Shown piece after piece: positions 1-12,700 of a DNA stretch of 64,000 nt. The DNA comes from Pyxicephalus adspersus (taxonomy: Eukaryota > Chordata > Amphibia > Anura > Pyxicephalidae). The stretch spans positions 84,230,291 through 84,294,290 of the forward strand of contig NC_092859.1 in the NCBI RefSeq assembly GCF_032062135.1. Reading direction: 5' to 3'. Position numbers and translations under genes: made by a program. Under the pieces are notes generated by a model. The model was not told where the DNA came from, searched no databases, and was given only the letters and a program-made list of their open reading frames with translations. Each line of letters begins with the position of its first letter. The first letter of the stretch is position 1.

Positions 1-563
1 TACAGTGCCAAGAAAAAAAATCTGTACCATCTCAAACATTTACATTCAACAGATTGAAAGTGCATGCGTTAGTCAACAATTTGGGTGAGTTTGTATTCAC
101 CAATATCACTAATGATAATAGCATGAACATAAACTCTTGCAGAAGTAAATTCTTGTTCTATTGTGCATTTTACTCGGAAATCAAATATTCCCCTGGCAAG
201 TGGGTTTGTTGGATGATAACAAAGCCTTTTCAAATTTAGAAGTGTGCTTAAAATATAAAGTGCACACATGTACCTTTCCCAGGCTACCTTCCCTAAACTT
301 TGCCCCTACTATACAAAATTACGAAACCTTACCAAACCATTTTTTGGCTTTGCACCTGAGTCTTATACAAAATCCATGAATTCTTGAATATATTGAATTA
401 AAAAAAATGATATATTTGAAGCAGGACCTGTGTTTTTTTTTATATTTGTGATATGTAATTAGAATGAGCAGGAAATTGGGGCAGGAGAGAAGTGATGAAG
501 GAAAAACAGTGGGTTATAACTGTTTTTTTATTATTATTATTATTATGGAAGAGCAGAACATAC
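1..563 (-). other. FGD6: FGD6 terminal intron, partial
   Basis: No sequence on the minus strand encodes the expected terminal tryptophan helix, so this is the 5' part of the last intron. It is AT-rich and contains a (TTA)n tract at about 526-545. The plus-strand frame at 464-742 is a shadow of exon 20. Confidence 0.75.
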
Positions 564-712
564 CTTTCTGTTGTTTGAGCGTCATCAGCTCTGAAGGTGT
601 AAAACAGGGTGTTCTTGTGCAGCAGATGAATGACTTTCAGATCTGTGCTTTCATCTTGTACTACTTTGACTGTGAATCCCAGCAGAGGCTGGCTTTCCAA
701 AGCTGCAATATC
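564..712 (-). CDS. FGD6: FGD6 exon 20 (second PH domain)
   Basis: 149 bases encoding [40 protein letters not shown] and RADDAQTTE, ending with two bases of an arginine codon at donor AAAG|gtatgt. The final PH helix (KWIEAF-like) is not found in bases 1-560, so the last exon lies off-window. Confidence 0.93.
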
Positions 713-3700
713 CTGAAATCATATACCACAATACACTTTTAATTTAATACATATACGTAAAAACACAACTATACAAAATCTTTACAAAAATAGGATTAAA
801 AATGCAAAAATACAGGACAATTGTATTCAGTAGTCTTGGATTCTAGTTGTATTTGGGACCTGACTGGTATTTCATTTTGCTCTTTTCCAGTCTGCTCAGA
901 CTGCTTAGAGCTAAATAAAGAATTGTTTTTTAAATAAAGATTTATTCCATTAAATTTACATGTGAGAACAAATACATAAGCAATAACACAAAGTCAACGC
1001 ATAATAATCCATATCTATGACTGCTATCGTCTCCTTTTTAATGTTACAATGAACTAGAAAAATGCTGTTACTCCAGCACTATATTATTATTTCTCTACAG
1101 TGTGAATAAATCTTTCCTGCCATTTACCTCATATAAAAAACATTTGGCCAAAATGTCAAAGAAAGTTAAAAATGAGGACAATCAAACCATTTTATATGAA
1201 TACTTTCCCTTTCAACACTTATGTCATCTATTAAATATTAGCTATGTATGTGGTACAGTTACAAATACCAGGGTTTCATCTACAATTGCAGTCACCTCTA
1301 CAACACATTGAAGTCAGTGTATTGCAGTTGACTTAACTGGAATGGTAGAGCTATCTTCAATCCCATATAATTGAATTTCTGCCACATCTACTATTAACCA
1401 ATCGTATAAAAACAAAGAAATACTAGGACTTTAAAAGTAGCATAGACAAAATGCAACATAGGTAAAAACACATGAATTTCATATTTAAAAAGACATGTTA
1501 TGACATGTCTTTTTTAAATATGTATTGAATAAATCTGTTTTACCTATGTTGCATTTTGTCTATGCTGCCTTTAAAGTCCCAGTATTTGTTCTTGTACAGT
1601 TGACATATTTGCTATAAAGTGGTCAAATCGCTTAGGCTCAGTTCAGACCTGACTTGGCAAATCTTTTCCACTTCTCAAAAAGAAAGAGTAGAAAGGGTGT
1701 CAGCTACATGGTTGCTGCTTTAGTTTTATCAGATGAATGGAACATGTCTCAGCACTATTAAATAATCAGCAGGTTCTCCACCATTCTCAGGGTGGTGTCT
1801 ATGTCTTCTCCTCATAGCACAAGACTAAAAGCTATTGTTTGGTTTGCAGGAGTTATATTGCTGGCGAATAGTTTCTTACCTCACTAGCAGCATATGTGTA
1901 TAGGACTTTGTTCTTTATCACAAACCACATCTGCTTCCATGGCTTTTTGCTACCCTTTGATCTCTGTAAATGACCACTCATTGACGAGTCTTCTGTACTT
2001 GCACATACCTGAAAGCCAATAAAACAAAATTAATATGAGTATATGTCTTCCCGTGAATTTAGGCCTAGTATGAACAGGTTCTTAGAGCCTTTCTGGCACA
2101 GGAAGTTGCCAGCCATCCCTTTTTACCAATACAGGCATGCAAACATAATAATAAATGAGATGGCAAGTGTTTAAAGCAGAAACAAATTCAAACATGCATA
2201 TTGAAGTTATTAGAGATTTTCAAAACATTTAAATTTCCTAGCAGCAGTTCATAAATGACACAATAACAAAGATTTAATTTTGAGAGTCCTGCTAACATCA
2301 CCATGTCAACTCATTTTTATATACAAAAAAAAAACATTCAAGGCTGAGACCAGACCCAGACATACCTTAAGCGCTGCTGGGATTTTTTTATGTTTCCTTC
2401 CGGATGGAATGCTTTGCAGAACTGAAGAAAGAGCACTGGAGGGGGACTTATGGTTTGCAGGGGAACATGATTTGGAGGCGCTTGGACTATCTGTTTGGAA
2501 GATGGTAATCAGATGGAGAGTTTTATTCAATGAAATTCAGTACACAAGGCAATGTATGTAGTTGGTAAAGCATTTAAATCTCTGCCTTAAAACATTTAAA
2601 TGTCTCCCTTAAAAAGTAAAGGATGCCAAGGTTTACATCTCCTAAGATTAAGTGTCTTCTAACAAGGTAAGGATAGGATACTAGGATTACCTATATAGGA
2701 TACCCCTTTATATCTCTACATGACATGAAAATTTCACATTTAATTAAAAATTCCAAGAAAATAGACCAGAAACTCTCTTTTAAGATACCATTTTGGACAC
2801 TTACCTTCTAAAGCCTAATAGGGAATCACTGTATTTTGCAAGGATTGCAGACAATAGCAATTAACATGAGAGGTTTATTACTTTCAATATATGTGTAATA
2901 CATTACAAGGTAATGTAACTTAGTATGTGTATATTAGCTAAAGTCCCTGAATCTAAGCAAATCTTGAGGCATCCTCAAATTATTATGTGAAAAATAAGCG
3001 ACTGGAAACTGATTTTAAACAAGCAAGACGAATAGCCATAACTATAGCTGGCTAGAAAATGAAATACCTTGTTTCTGGAGTTCATGAAAACACAGATCAC
3101 ATACTCGGGCTAAATGGTACTTGAGATACTCCAAGCTGTACTTGTTGGTTGAACATGCTTGGCATACAATCTGAAAACAAGAGCACATTTATTTACATAA
3201 GCACAACAAAATCATTGTTTGTAAATCTATTAAATGTGAAACATCCCTTTTTGGGGCATACATTGGATTATTTAAAAAATAGGCAGAACTCAGGGCACCC
3301 AAGCCAACATTTGGTTTAGGTACTTTAAAACATAATACAAAAATATTTGGTACATGTTTTCTATCCTGTGCAGCCTCCTCCATTACTCTCCTGCTGTGTT
3401 GGTCATTGTGATGAGCTTTTTTCCCCAACTATAGCACACTTCCTTTTGAATTTGTTAAACAATTATTGGTATAAAAATCACAGTACATGTAATAGTATAA
3501 CACTGGCAAGCAGTTAAAATCCAGTAAGACAAACCTTGCCACACGCTCTACAATGATGTCTTCTGTAGGTCAGCGTAAACTCACTAGTACAAATCATGCA
3601 CATTGTAGCTCTGCCATCAGGAATCCAAATTGGTGCTTTTGTGCCAAGCGCATTATCTCCTTCCTCTTCAGGGTCAGTCTGAAATAAATAGTAAAAAAAT

Positions 3701-6700
3701 CTGGGTTTATATACACAAACACCTTTGCATTCAGTATTAAATGCATCATAATGTGACATACTAGATAAGCTTTTCCCACTGCATTTAACCATCACCAGTA
3801 GCACCAATATGCAACGTATGCCAATCTTCCTAGATTACAGTGTTTTGTGGTTAGTTGCAGTAACTCCCAAAATAAAACGAAAAAATACTAAAAATCAAAA
3901 AAATACTATGTCTTTTGCAATAAAACAGGTAAACAAGTAAACGTTCAGGGTCTACCTCTTCTTGACTTTTTGTTGGGTTGAAGGTTGTTTTCTTTTTGGC
4001 ATATTCTTCAATTGCAGTGGAAATTGCTTCGAGCCAATCATCTCTTTCAGTAGCAGAACTGTAATGACAAACAATGCTTTGTCCGGCAATTTTATCTTGT
4101 ATAATGGGACTACAAAACATATTTGCATAAAAATACTTTACCCTGATGACCCATATTCAATGCTGTAAATGCTGTAAATATATATATATATATATATATA
4201 TACAAGTATATATATACATCAAATCACGAGGGCATCAAATGCCATAGGATGTCAAAGTCCCAAAGTGAAAAATCATTGATTATTTTAAAAAAACGAAAGA
4301 AGAATCATGGAGCAGAACAGTAGTAACAAATCTCATTCCGAATTTACTAAAACTGGAACTCGGAGGCAGGAGTAACGTATGTCTCGCTGCCAATATACAG
4401 CTAAGAGGGTGTAGGCACTGCCTAGGCACTCTCACATAGCAAGAAGTGCACCACTATTTTTCAGAAGCCATAAGGTAGATTTTTCAGGTTATTGGTAAGG
4501 CAAAAAAAACATTTCCAACCACGATGACTGCAGACCTAAACCCAGAAAAGGATCAGGTAAAAATATCAGTGCCCAAGACAAAGCAAGGACTGGTGACTGT
4601 ATTTAAATTGGGAGCAGATTGGTAAGTTTATTTTATTGCAGAAGGGACATAAATAATCTGCCTGCGCATTTTTAAAATTTTTTAAAATTCTGTTTTAAAA
4701 AACGTCTACATGTTCCAGGAATCAATTACTAAGATGAGTACCCCCTGATGATTTACAGGGTTTAGGTAGAGAAATACAACTCAATATTTCCACTGAAAAA
4801 CCTTGGGAATGCATGCATAGTTTTAATACCTGGCTGACAAAATGAAGGACCTCTCCACGCTTTCTATGTTTAGCTCATTCTGATAAGCCTCTTGGGTTGG
4901 CTTTCTCACCTACAAATACAGAAGTACATGCACATTTTAAAAATGCCTACTCTCAGTTTTAAAATACACTTTAAACCAATTCAAAAATCATTTATTCCCA
5001 GTCTTGTAATATACAAAAATTGTATCTGCCTAAAAACCTTATTTGTATGATATTCTAAAAATCCCCTGAAAGGCCAATTAGAGCCTCATGGTAATGTATA
5101 ATGCTCTTAGTATAATACGTTTAAAGCACTGTAGACCAGAAGGAGGTTTCTACACAGCGTACAGAAAGAAAAAAACACAACAAAACCTATCAGTGTGAAT
5201 AAAGGTATACATAGCCCCGTTAGCAGTAGATAGTTCAAAAACTAAAACATGAAAGAAGCTTTCACCCCACTGGCTATTGAGCATGACATGATCAAATTAA
5301 TCACAAGACTGGCTAAACAGAATCACTGATGCTATGGTATCCTAAACAGTTTATAATATATGCAAGTTGATTGTAATTGTTAAGTGTCAAGTTCCTACCT
5401 TCATTCCAGCCAAAGAGAGCATGTTGTTAAGTTTATACATCCCTGACTGAACCGGGGTCGTATATAACAAGGTGTCATTGAACTTGGAGGGAAAAAAAGC
5501 AGTGTTATTATTCATTACAAATATGTAAAAAACTGAGAACAAACACCTGACTGTTGTAATGATATAATCTGGTAAAAGTAAAATGTTATAAGGCATGTAG
5601 TAGTACTAATGGGCTGTTGTGGTAATTAAGTACGGTCACTGCCTATTGAATCACTGATGTGGAATAATTATGAAGATCAGCAATTATAATATTATGCTGG
5701 CTTTATACTTGTTCCAGTTTTAGTACTAACACTAAGGACCAAACAGGAACTGAAGGAGTTACATAAAACTACACAACAAGACATGCTGCTTTCTGCTCTG
5801 GGTAGGCAGTTTGGTTGTACAAAAGCGTGGTCACCTAAGGTTTCCTCCAACATGTTTGAACAAATTTGGCAACTTACCAAGAAAAACATTCGTGGCTGCA
5901 TAACCTTCCGGGAAAGCTTCATCAAAGTCCCCTCTTTTAGAAAGACCTGAGCAAGCAGAATAAACAATGAACCAGTCTAAGTGTCGATTACTTACATAAT
6001 GTTTTACATGTTCAAAGCCACAACATAACAAGTGCTTTGTTTTACTACAGAGGACATCTGCTGTAGGTGCACCATAATCATACAAAGCAATACAGGAAAA
6101 AATGCTTTGCATTATTCCAGATCCCTGGTTAATGATTTAGAAATTATTTTCTGTACATACCCTTCCAGGCTGCACAATCTCATGGTGGCCATTTAAACTA
6201 TACTGGATCTGCATCAGCTTTTGAAAATTGTCCTAAAAAAGAATAGGGGAAATATCAACTTTAGATGAATAACCGTAAAATCCCCACCATGTAAAGCAAA
6301 AAGCGAAACAAGCATAAGTATTTGTGGCAAAATATGGATGAACCCTTTACTGTGCCTCTAATAGTACTATCCTATGGAATACAATAACATGTATATATGG
6401 TCACTATATATATAGGATGACTTCAAATGCTCATAACTACCCCAGAAATACAGCATGCACTTAAAATGATACCATCATTTCGGGCAGCCAGTATCACACA
6501 CTGTCTTAAGTAAGAATGGCATTGACATTACCCAAAACAAGGTTAACAATGGACCAAATGGGTTCATCTATTAGTCTTTATTGAACAAGAAGTGATGTGC
6601 ATTTGTTTTGGAAGCTCAATGCAGGGTCCATGGAAAGTTTACTGCCCCTGGCACCACCATAATCTTGACCTAGTACTGCTTGCAAACATTTAAACCATGT

Positions 6701-9700
6701 GCAAGCAACTCTATGCCTGGACAAGCTGTCTCTACTGAACACGATGCCACTTGCCATTCTATTTCCTTTTTTCAAAGGTGTGGTTTTAATATTAGGCAGG
6801 CATTTGTAGGCAGTAAAAACATCTGCAAATGATTACAAATGCCTTCAAAAACTAAATGTTTTAGCCTGAAACTGCGCCTGTGCATCTAGTTGTGGACATT
6901 AATCTACCAGGAGCAGCAAACACCACATGTAGTTTTAACATTCCACCCTCTACTAGTTATTAATGGGTCCTAAACATTTTTTTATATGTCCATTTGTCAG
7001 TTGGGTCTTTACAATTCAATTAAAAGCCTTGGTTTTTCCTAAAATACCGTCACAGCAAAGCTACAATATACAGTGTTAGAAGAAAAAGACTTTCAGGCTT
7101 ATTCAGTAAAACAAGTTCAATGACATAAAAAGCAATAACCTTCAGCAATCAGAAATAGTTACCATCTACTAGTCTGACTGCTACTTGTTTTTATTAAGAT
7201 GCAATGTAACTTTTCACTGAAATTGAATAGAACATATTTAAATGAGATGGACAGTTTTTTTATCTAGTAAAAAAGGAATTTTTATTTTGTACCATTTTAT
7301 TTGTGATCATAATGTATATGTAAAAATATTTTCTTTATATCTGTATACATTTGTAGTACCACCTACCCCTTGCTTCAAGATGTCGTTGGCATGATTAGCA
7401 ACCTCCGTCACCACACTCAGGGCAGCTGAACAGGAAGAAAGTTACAATGTTATTTGCTTCCACCAGACATCAACCAGCATTAACAATATCTACATAACCT
7501 GATCAAAAATGGGAAGTGGGTTATTGGTTTTATAACCAAGGAGATAAACGGGGATCTTACATCAACAAAGAGTCATGTTTATCTTCTTCTTTTATTTATT
7601 TGCATATTTATAGGGAAAGCAAAACAATAAGATCACAGAGAGCTTGCCAGATAACCCTTAACAATATCAAAGAGGCCATTTGTGTAATATCATAATATCA
7701 TAACTTCAAAAGAACACATTTTCCTCAGGCCCCATACAGTTGGCAGGGCCCAAAAAGAAAGTGATGGCAGTCCAGCCACAAGACAGACTCCCCCCCCCCC
7801 CTATTATCATAATGCTTGCTTAAATATTAAGGTTTACCTTGTGTGTCATTGTAGTCTGAGGATTCTTCTGAGAGATTCTTCAGGTAATCTGTAGATTAAA
7901 AAAATCAAAATCAAAGACTGGGTCTTGAACAACTGTAGTTTAAAACAAAGGGGAGAGCTATACCGGGAGCATGGAGTAATATCAGGTATCTACATCCTTA
8001 CGAAGTACTACTTTTTGCTAATTAATCAGCATTCATTAATTAATTTTACTGATAATCAATTAAAAGGGATAATCAAAGTTTTTACACTACTTATAAAAAG
8101 AACATTCAATAGGTGCCGGAAGGTATGGTCCAATATATACTTATCTTTTCACCTACGATACCAGTATTGCAAACATTTATACACTGTTTTGTATTGTACA
8201 TTATTTTTACTGTTTTGTAATCCAGCTCACCATATTAAAAAGTGATATATATATATATATATATACACACACAAATAAATGTTTAATTTACTTTGTAACC
8301 ACTAGAGGGCAATATAAGAAAGGCACAGCTTCTGCTGGCTCAGCACCCAAGGCTCCCCAGATCTTCTCCAGCATTTCCTAACACAGCAGAGAGATAGCAA
8401 ACTTGGCATTAAATAGATGACTGTGGTCTACCAGGGAGTAAAGACCTTCCCCTCAAATCTATGCACTTAATGAAAAATAACACCATGTTGTTTATATGAA
8501 CAGCCCTATATGTAACAAACAGTACATCAAAGCAAAACCAAACTGGAGTATAGTCATGGCCTTGACTATAAATAACTTTCTGCTGACAAATTTAGTGTTT
8601 TTTTTAAAAAAAAAGAAGTATCAAAACATTAAACATTTTCATTAAGTATACTTGAAACATTGGCTCTGTTTCACTGTTTAAAAAATGAAAATAAGACACA
8701 AGCTGGCCTTAAAATTAAACTATAATTCCAGCCAAAACTTTTTTTATTTTGGATAAAATTTAGTAAGTGTTAGAACCCCTGGTTTCTGTTAAAACAGATT
8801 TCCCCTCATTTCCTGTCATGTCGACAATGAGCTGAAGGGAAACGTTCCCCCAGGTAAACGTTCCTTTTGTAGGGGAAAGCTAGATTTTTTATTTCTGGCC
8901 CTGTTGCAGATTTTCATTTCTGTATTTTAGCTATTGTAATTATAATCTAATTTATAAAAAAATATATAAATAAAAAGAAATATAAATGCAGTAAGTGTAT
9001 AGGTTGCTATAGTTTTTTTCATATATAAGGCTTGGTGTGTCAGAAAAATATTATAAGGACTTTGATACACATACAGTCTCCTATCTCATTTAGCAATGCA
9101 AGATTTAAAATTACATTTCTAGACATTACATTTCTAGACAAACAATTAAGTGGACCTATGATCAAATTTTATCATCAAAGGGCTCACCCTTTTACATAAT
9201 AAAATAATTGTTTTACATTTTTTGAAGAAAGTCCCCTCCCCTTCTGTCTTTATCACCACGACGGTAAAGATTGAAGGGGAAACACGCAGCCCTCTGGGAT
9301 ATTTACGTCACTTATCCTCGGTGGCTGCAGACTGCTTCTTCTGCACATGCCCGAGGTTGGGCACTATGTCATCAGGGGCATAAATAAAAAAGACTGACGT
9401 GTTGGACAAAAGCCTTGAAAAAAAGAAGAAAGTCAGGACCGTGCAGGATTTGCTGGGTGTGGGTTTGGGATAGAGAGCTTTTAACAAGTAAAGGTAAGTG
9501 ATTTTTTTTTTCTAATGAAAGTTCCATCTTCCATGCAAGGTTTAAATATGTCCACATGCAGTGTCCACTGGATGTAACTGTGATGGATCACAAGAATACC
9601 AGACCTTATTTTTAGGCAATGAAATTGAAAGAGTTACAATTACATGCCAAAAATAAAAAATCTTATCCTGGCGTTAAAACTTAAGTCTTTATTCAGACAG

Positions 9701-12700
9701 ATACTTTGTGTAGTTGAATGTAAAACAAATTTTATTTAGTTGTAATAAATATGTAACCAAATTAAATGCTTTATTTGTATTTAGCCTGGAGTCACAACTT
9801 AACATGCTAAAGTGTTAAAGCCTCCAATGTCACTTTTACAGAGGAAATGCCCAGGAATAAGGAGCGAGAGAAAAACAAATAAATCCATCGTCACATGAAA
9901 ATGCAAAGCTCTCATATTAATGCAAAACTCATGCCTGCTTTGATGTGGCACAAAGGTTAACACATAAAGTGGATACTCAGAACAGAGGGGCTACAAGCTT
10001 CAGAGCTAGCTGGGAGGCCTTTGCCCCTATGAGCCCATGGCTTTGATGTTACAATAATTCGTAAGGAGGCTGAATAAACTAATCTCCAATTTCACAGGCA
10101 CTAATAAACATACACCGGTGGTGTCACTAAAGGGACAAAACGGGGAACAAAGTCTTGTTCATATTCTATGTAATTACATAAACTCCAAAACTGGATAAAG
10201 CTTAAACAGCAATCAGTCCCTATAGAATTAAGTGCTTCCTCAATTCAGCAGATCACATGCCCTTTTTTCAACCTCTGATGCAAGTTACGTTACCCATGTT
10301 AGGAGCACTGTCCTAATCTGAACTTTAATACGTTCTATTTCTGTAACGGAACAAAAATTATTTGATTGTAATACTGCAACTATTGTATTTTCTTGTTATA
10401 GAAAATTTAAAAAAAACAAAATGTTTTTTAAAAAAATATATATGCGTCCGCATATGGGCAACAGTGTAATATTATTTGAGACTGGTGTCATTAGGACATA
10501 TCACCATAATTATAAAAAGAAAAAGAAAAGATTTTACAAAATCTTCACACAAAAAAGTATATCTGTCCACACCCTAAAAAATACATTTAAAAATTAAAAG
10601 CTTGTGTAAAAAAATAAAAAAGTAAAATATTCCTGCAAAAATAATTTCTTTTTTTATGGGGGGTTCCCTCAAAAAAGTTTCCCCCCATTGCCCGTATAAT
10701 TTTACAGACTGTTAAGACATTGGAAATGTATTGCTACTCCTTGTCTGAAAAAGAAAGATTGATGAGCACTTGACTTTTAAATGCATTTGGTACAGATCAT
10801 CTAACGTCTATTGAATCAACACAAGTATTAGAAGTCACTGTCCATAGATCTGATTCTTGAAGAAAAAGCATTACATTTTTAGAAATATATAGAATAATAA
10901 TAAACTCTTTACATGTTATGACAATCTATTATCAAATGACGTTACAGAAATAGGGTACTATAAACAACAATGTACCACACACAAGAAAAAGACTCTTTAC
11001 ATACCTGTTAAAAGTAATCTGTACTGAGGAATCCTTTGAACTGGTTTGAGTAAATAGTGCTTGAGAGCTAAGTTAGCACAACGAGGGCTCATCTGAAAGG
11101 AAAAGAGTTCAGTGTTTATACAGCTTTGTATTTCATTACTGTCAGAGTGTTCACTGCGGAGTTATTACTCTGTAATTGTATACCTCTCTTATTTATATTT
11201 CACACTACAATGTTATAGGTGCTTTGTACACCTAGTAAACTGCCACACAAAAAAGAAAGTCTCAGAAAACAAATACAATAACAAAATAATATACGTCTGT
11301 CCTGTCTATAAATGTTTTAAATTAGGAGGGAAGGTAAATGTATGTATTACCAGAGAGAAGCCAGAATTCCTGCTTTACATATATGACTGGGTAATGACTC
11401 AAACATTCCTAAAGTCACCGAATAATCATGACAAGGAAGGTTCCATATTCTCTTACTAATAGATTCTTTTGATAAAGTCTGACCAGGCCTGGGAAAGGCA
11501 CCTTAATCATATTAAAGATACGGACCGGAAATGCAAGATATGCATGACCAAATAGAGCAGTTTTAATAAGAACAAAACAACAACAAAATCCATTTATAGA
11601 TTTGTAATTTAACAATAGATAATAGAGAACAATAGAAAAAAAGATTTTAAGCTCACCATATGTTATGTTCAATATTTGTACAACCTCCTTCTATTTAAAG
11701 GGATTGATCAAGATTTCTGAACAGTAACAATTACAGGAGTCAATGCATAACCATTTTACTAAACAAATATCTCGGATACATATTACTATACTGTATGACA
11801 GCCTTTCAAATTGTTATTACCTCAAAGTCCTTAACAACTCCAGCAAATGCAGAATTCTTTTTGCACTGCTCGTCAAGTAAAGACACGTTCCGATCAAATT
11901 CACGAATGTAGGTAGAATACATTTTAAGGTACGGACCTTTCTTGACAAAAATATCAGCAATCTTCTGGTGTTCATTCCTACAAGCCAAGCATAATTTTGA
12001 ATAAATAAATATATGTTCAGTATTGCTGCATTCTAGCACTGAGTTTTTGTATGTTTTACAATGAAAGTGGACCAATGCTTTGCCAAGCAAGAGGTTTATT
12101 GTAATGCCTACAGACTTTGACCTTGCTCCCCCCCCCCCAAATTTCTTTGGATGCTTGGACCCACTTTGTGCCTACACAGAGCGGTAGACTCTACTCTCTA
12201 ATGAAACACTAGGAGCCTGCGCAGCCAATCAAAATACCCAAGTGATGTCACATAGGAGTAACAAAAGCGATTCACATGATTCTTCCTATTTATAAATAGT
12301 AAGTATATTTGCTGACTCCCGTAAGCCAGCAGTCAATTGGAATTGTGTGTAAGGGAAAGAAGGGTAAATTGATGATACGTGGCTTTATAGATTTAAATAA
12401 TAAAATCCTGATCAGGTATTCTGAGCCTATGATTGCTCTAATGTAAAATTCTGTGCAATGCAATGAGTTTGTGAGTTCTATATACACAGTGGATGCACAG
12501 TACCATTGGGACATCCTCTCCTTTAGTTCCCGTAGTACGTCGCGGTTGAGTTCATACAGCTGTGGCAGGTAGTACAGGATTTGATTCAGGATCCTGTCCT
12601 CAATCACTGGCTTCCCGAGGTTTTTGGACGCTTGAGCCACAGCATAGCGGAAATCCTGCCAAAGTAAGGATAATGAAAGTTGCCAGATCATAATCACTTC

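Noticed and set aside
1..560. FGD6 terminal exon
   Set aside because: I searched the minus strand for the expected tryptophan-containing PH helix and stop and found none, so it lies off-window.
464..742. Plus-strand frame of 92 codons
   Set aside because: Antisense shadow of FGD6 exon 20.
8291..8385. Possible minus-strand exon (after ctgctgtgttag, reading [20 protein letters not shown])
   Set aside because: There is no usable GT donor before the stop, and it falls inside intron 8 where the FGD6 protein is already continuous.
12290..12503. Downstream half of a 135-codon minus frame
   Set aside because: Only the part above 12503 is FGD6 exon 6; the rest is intronic read-through without FGD6 similarity.
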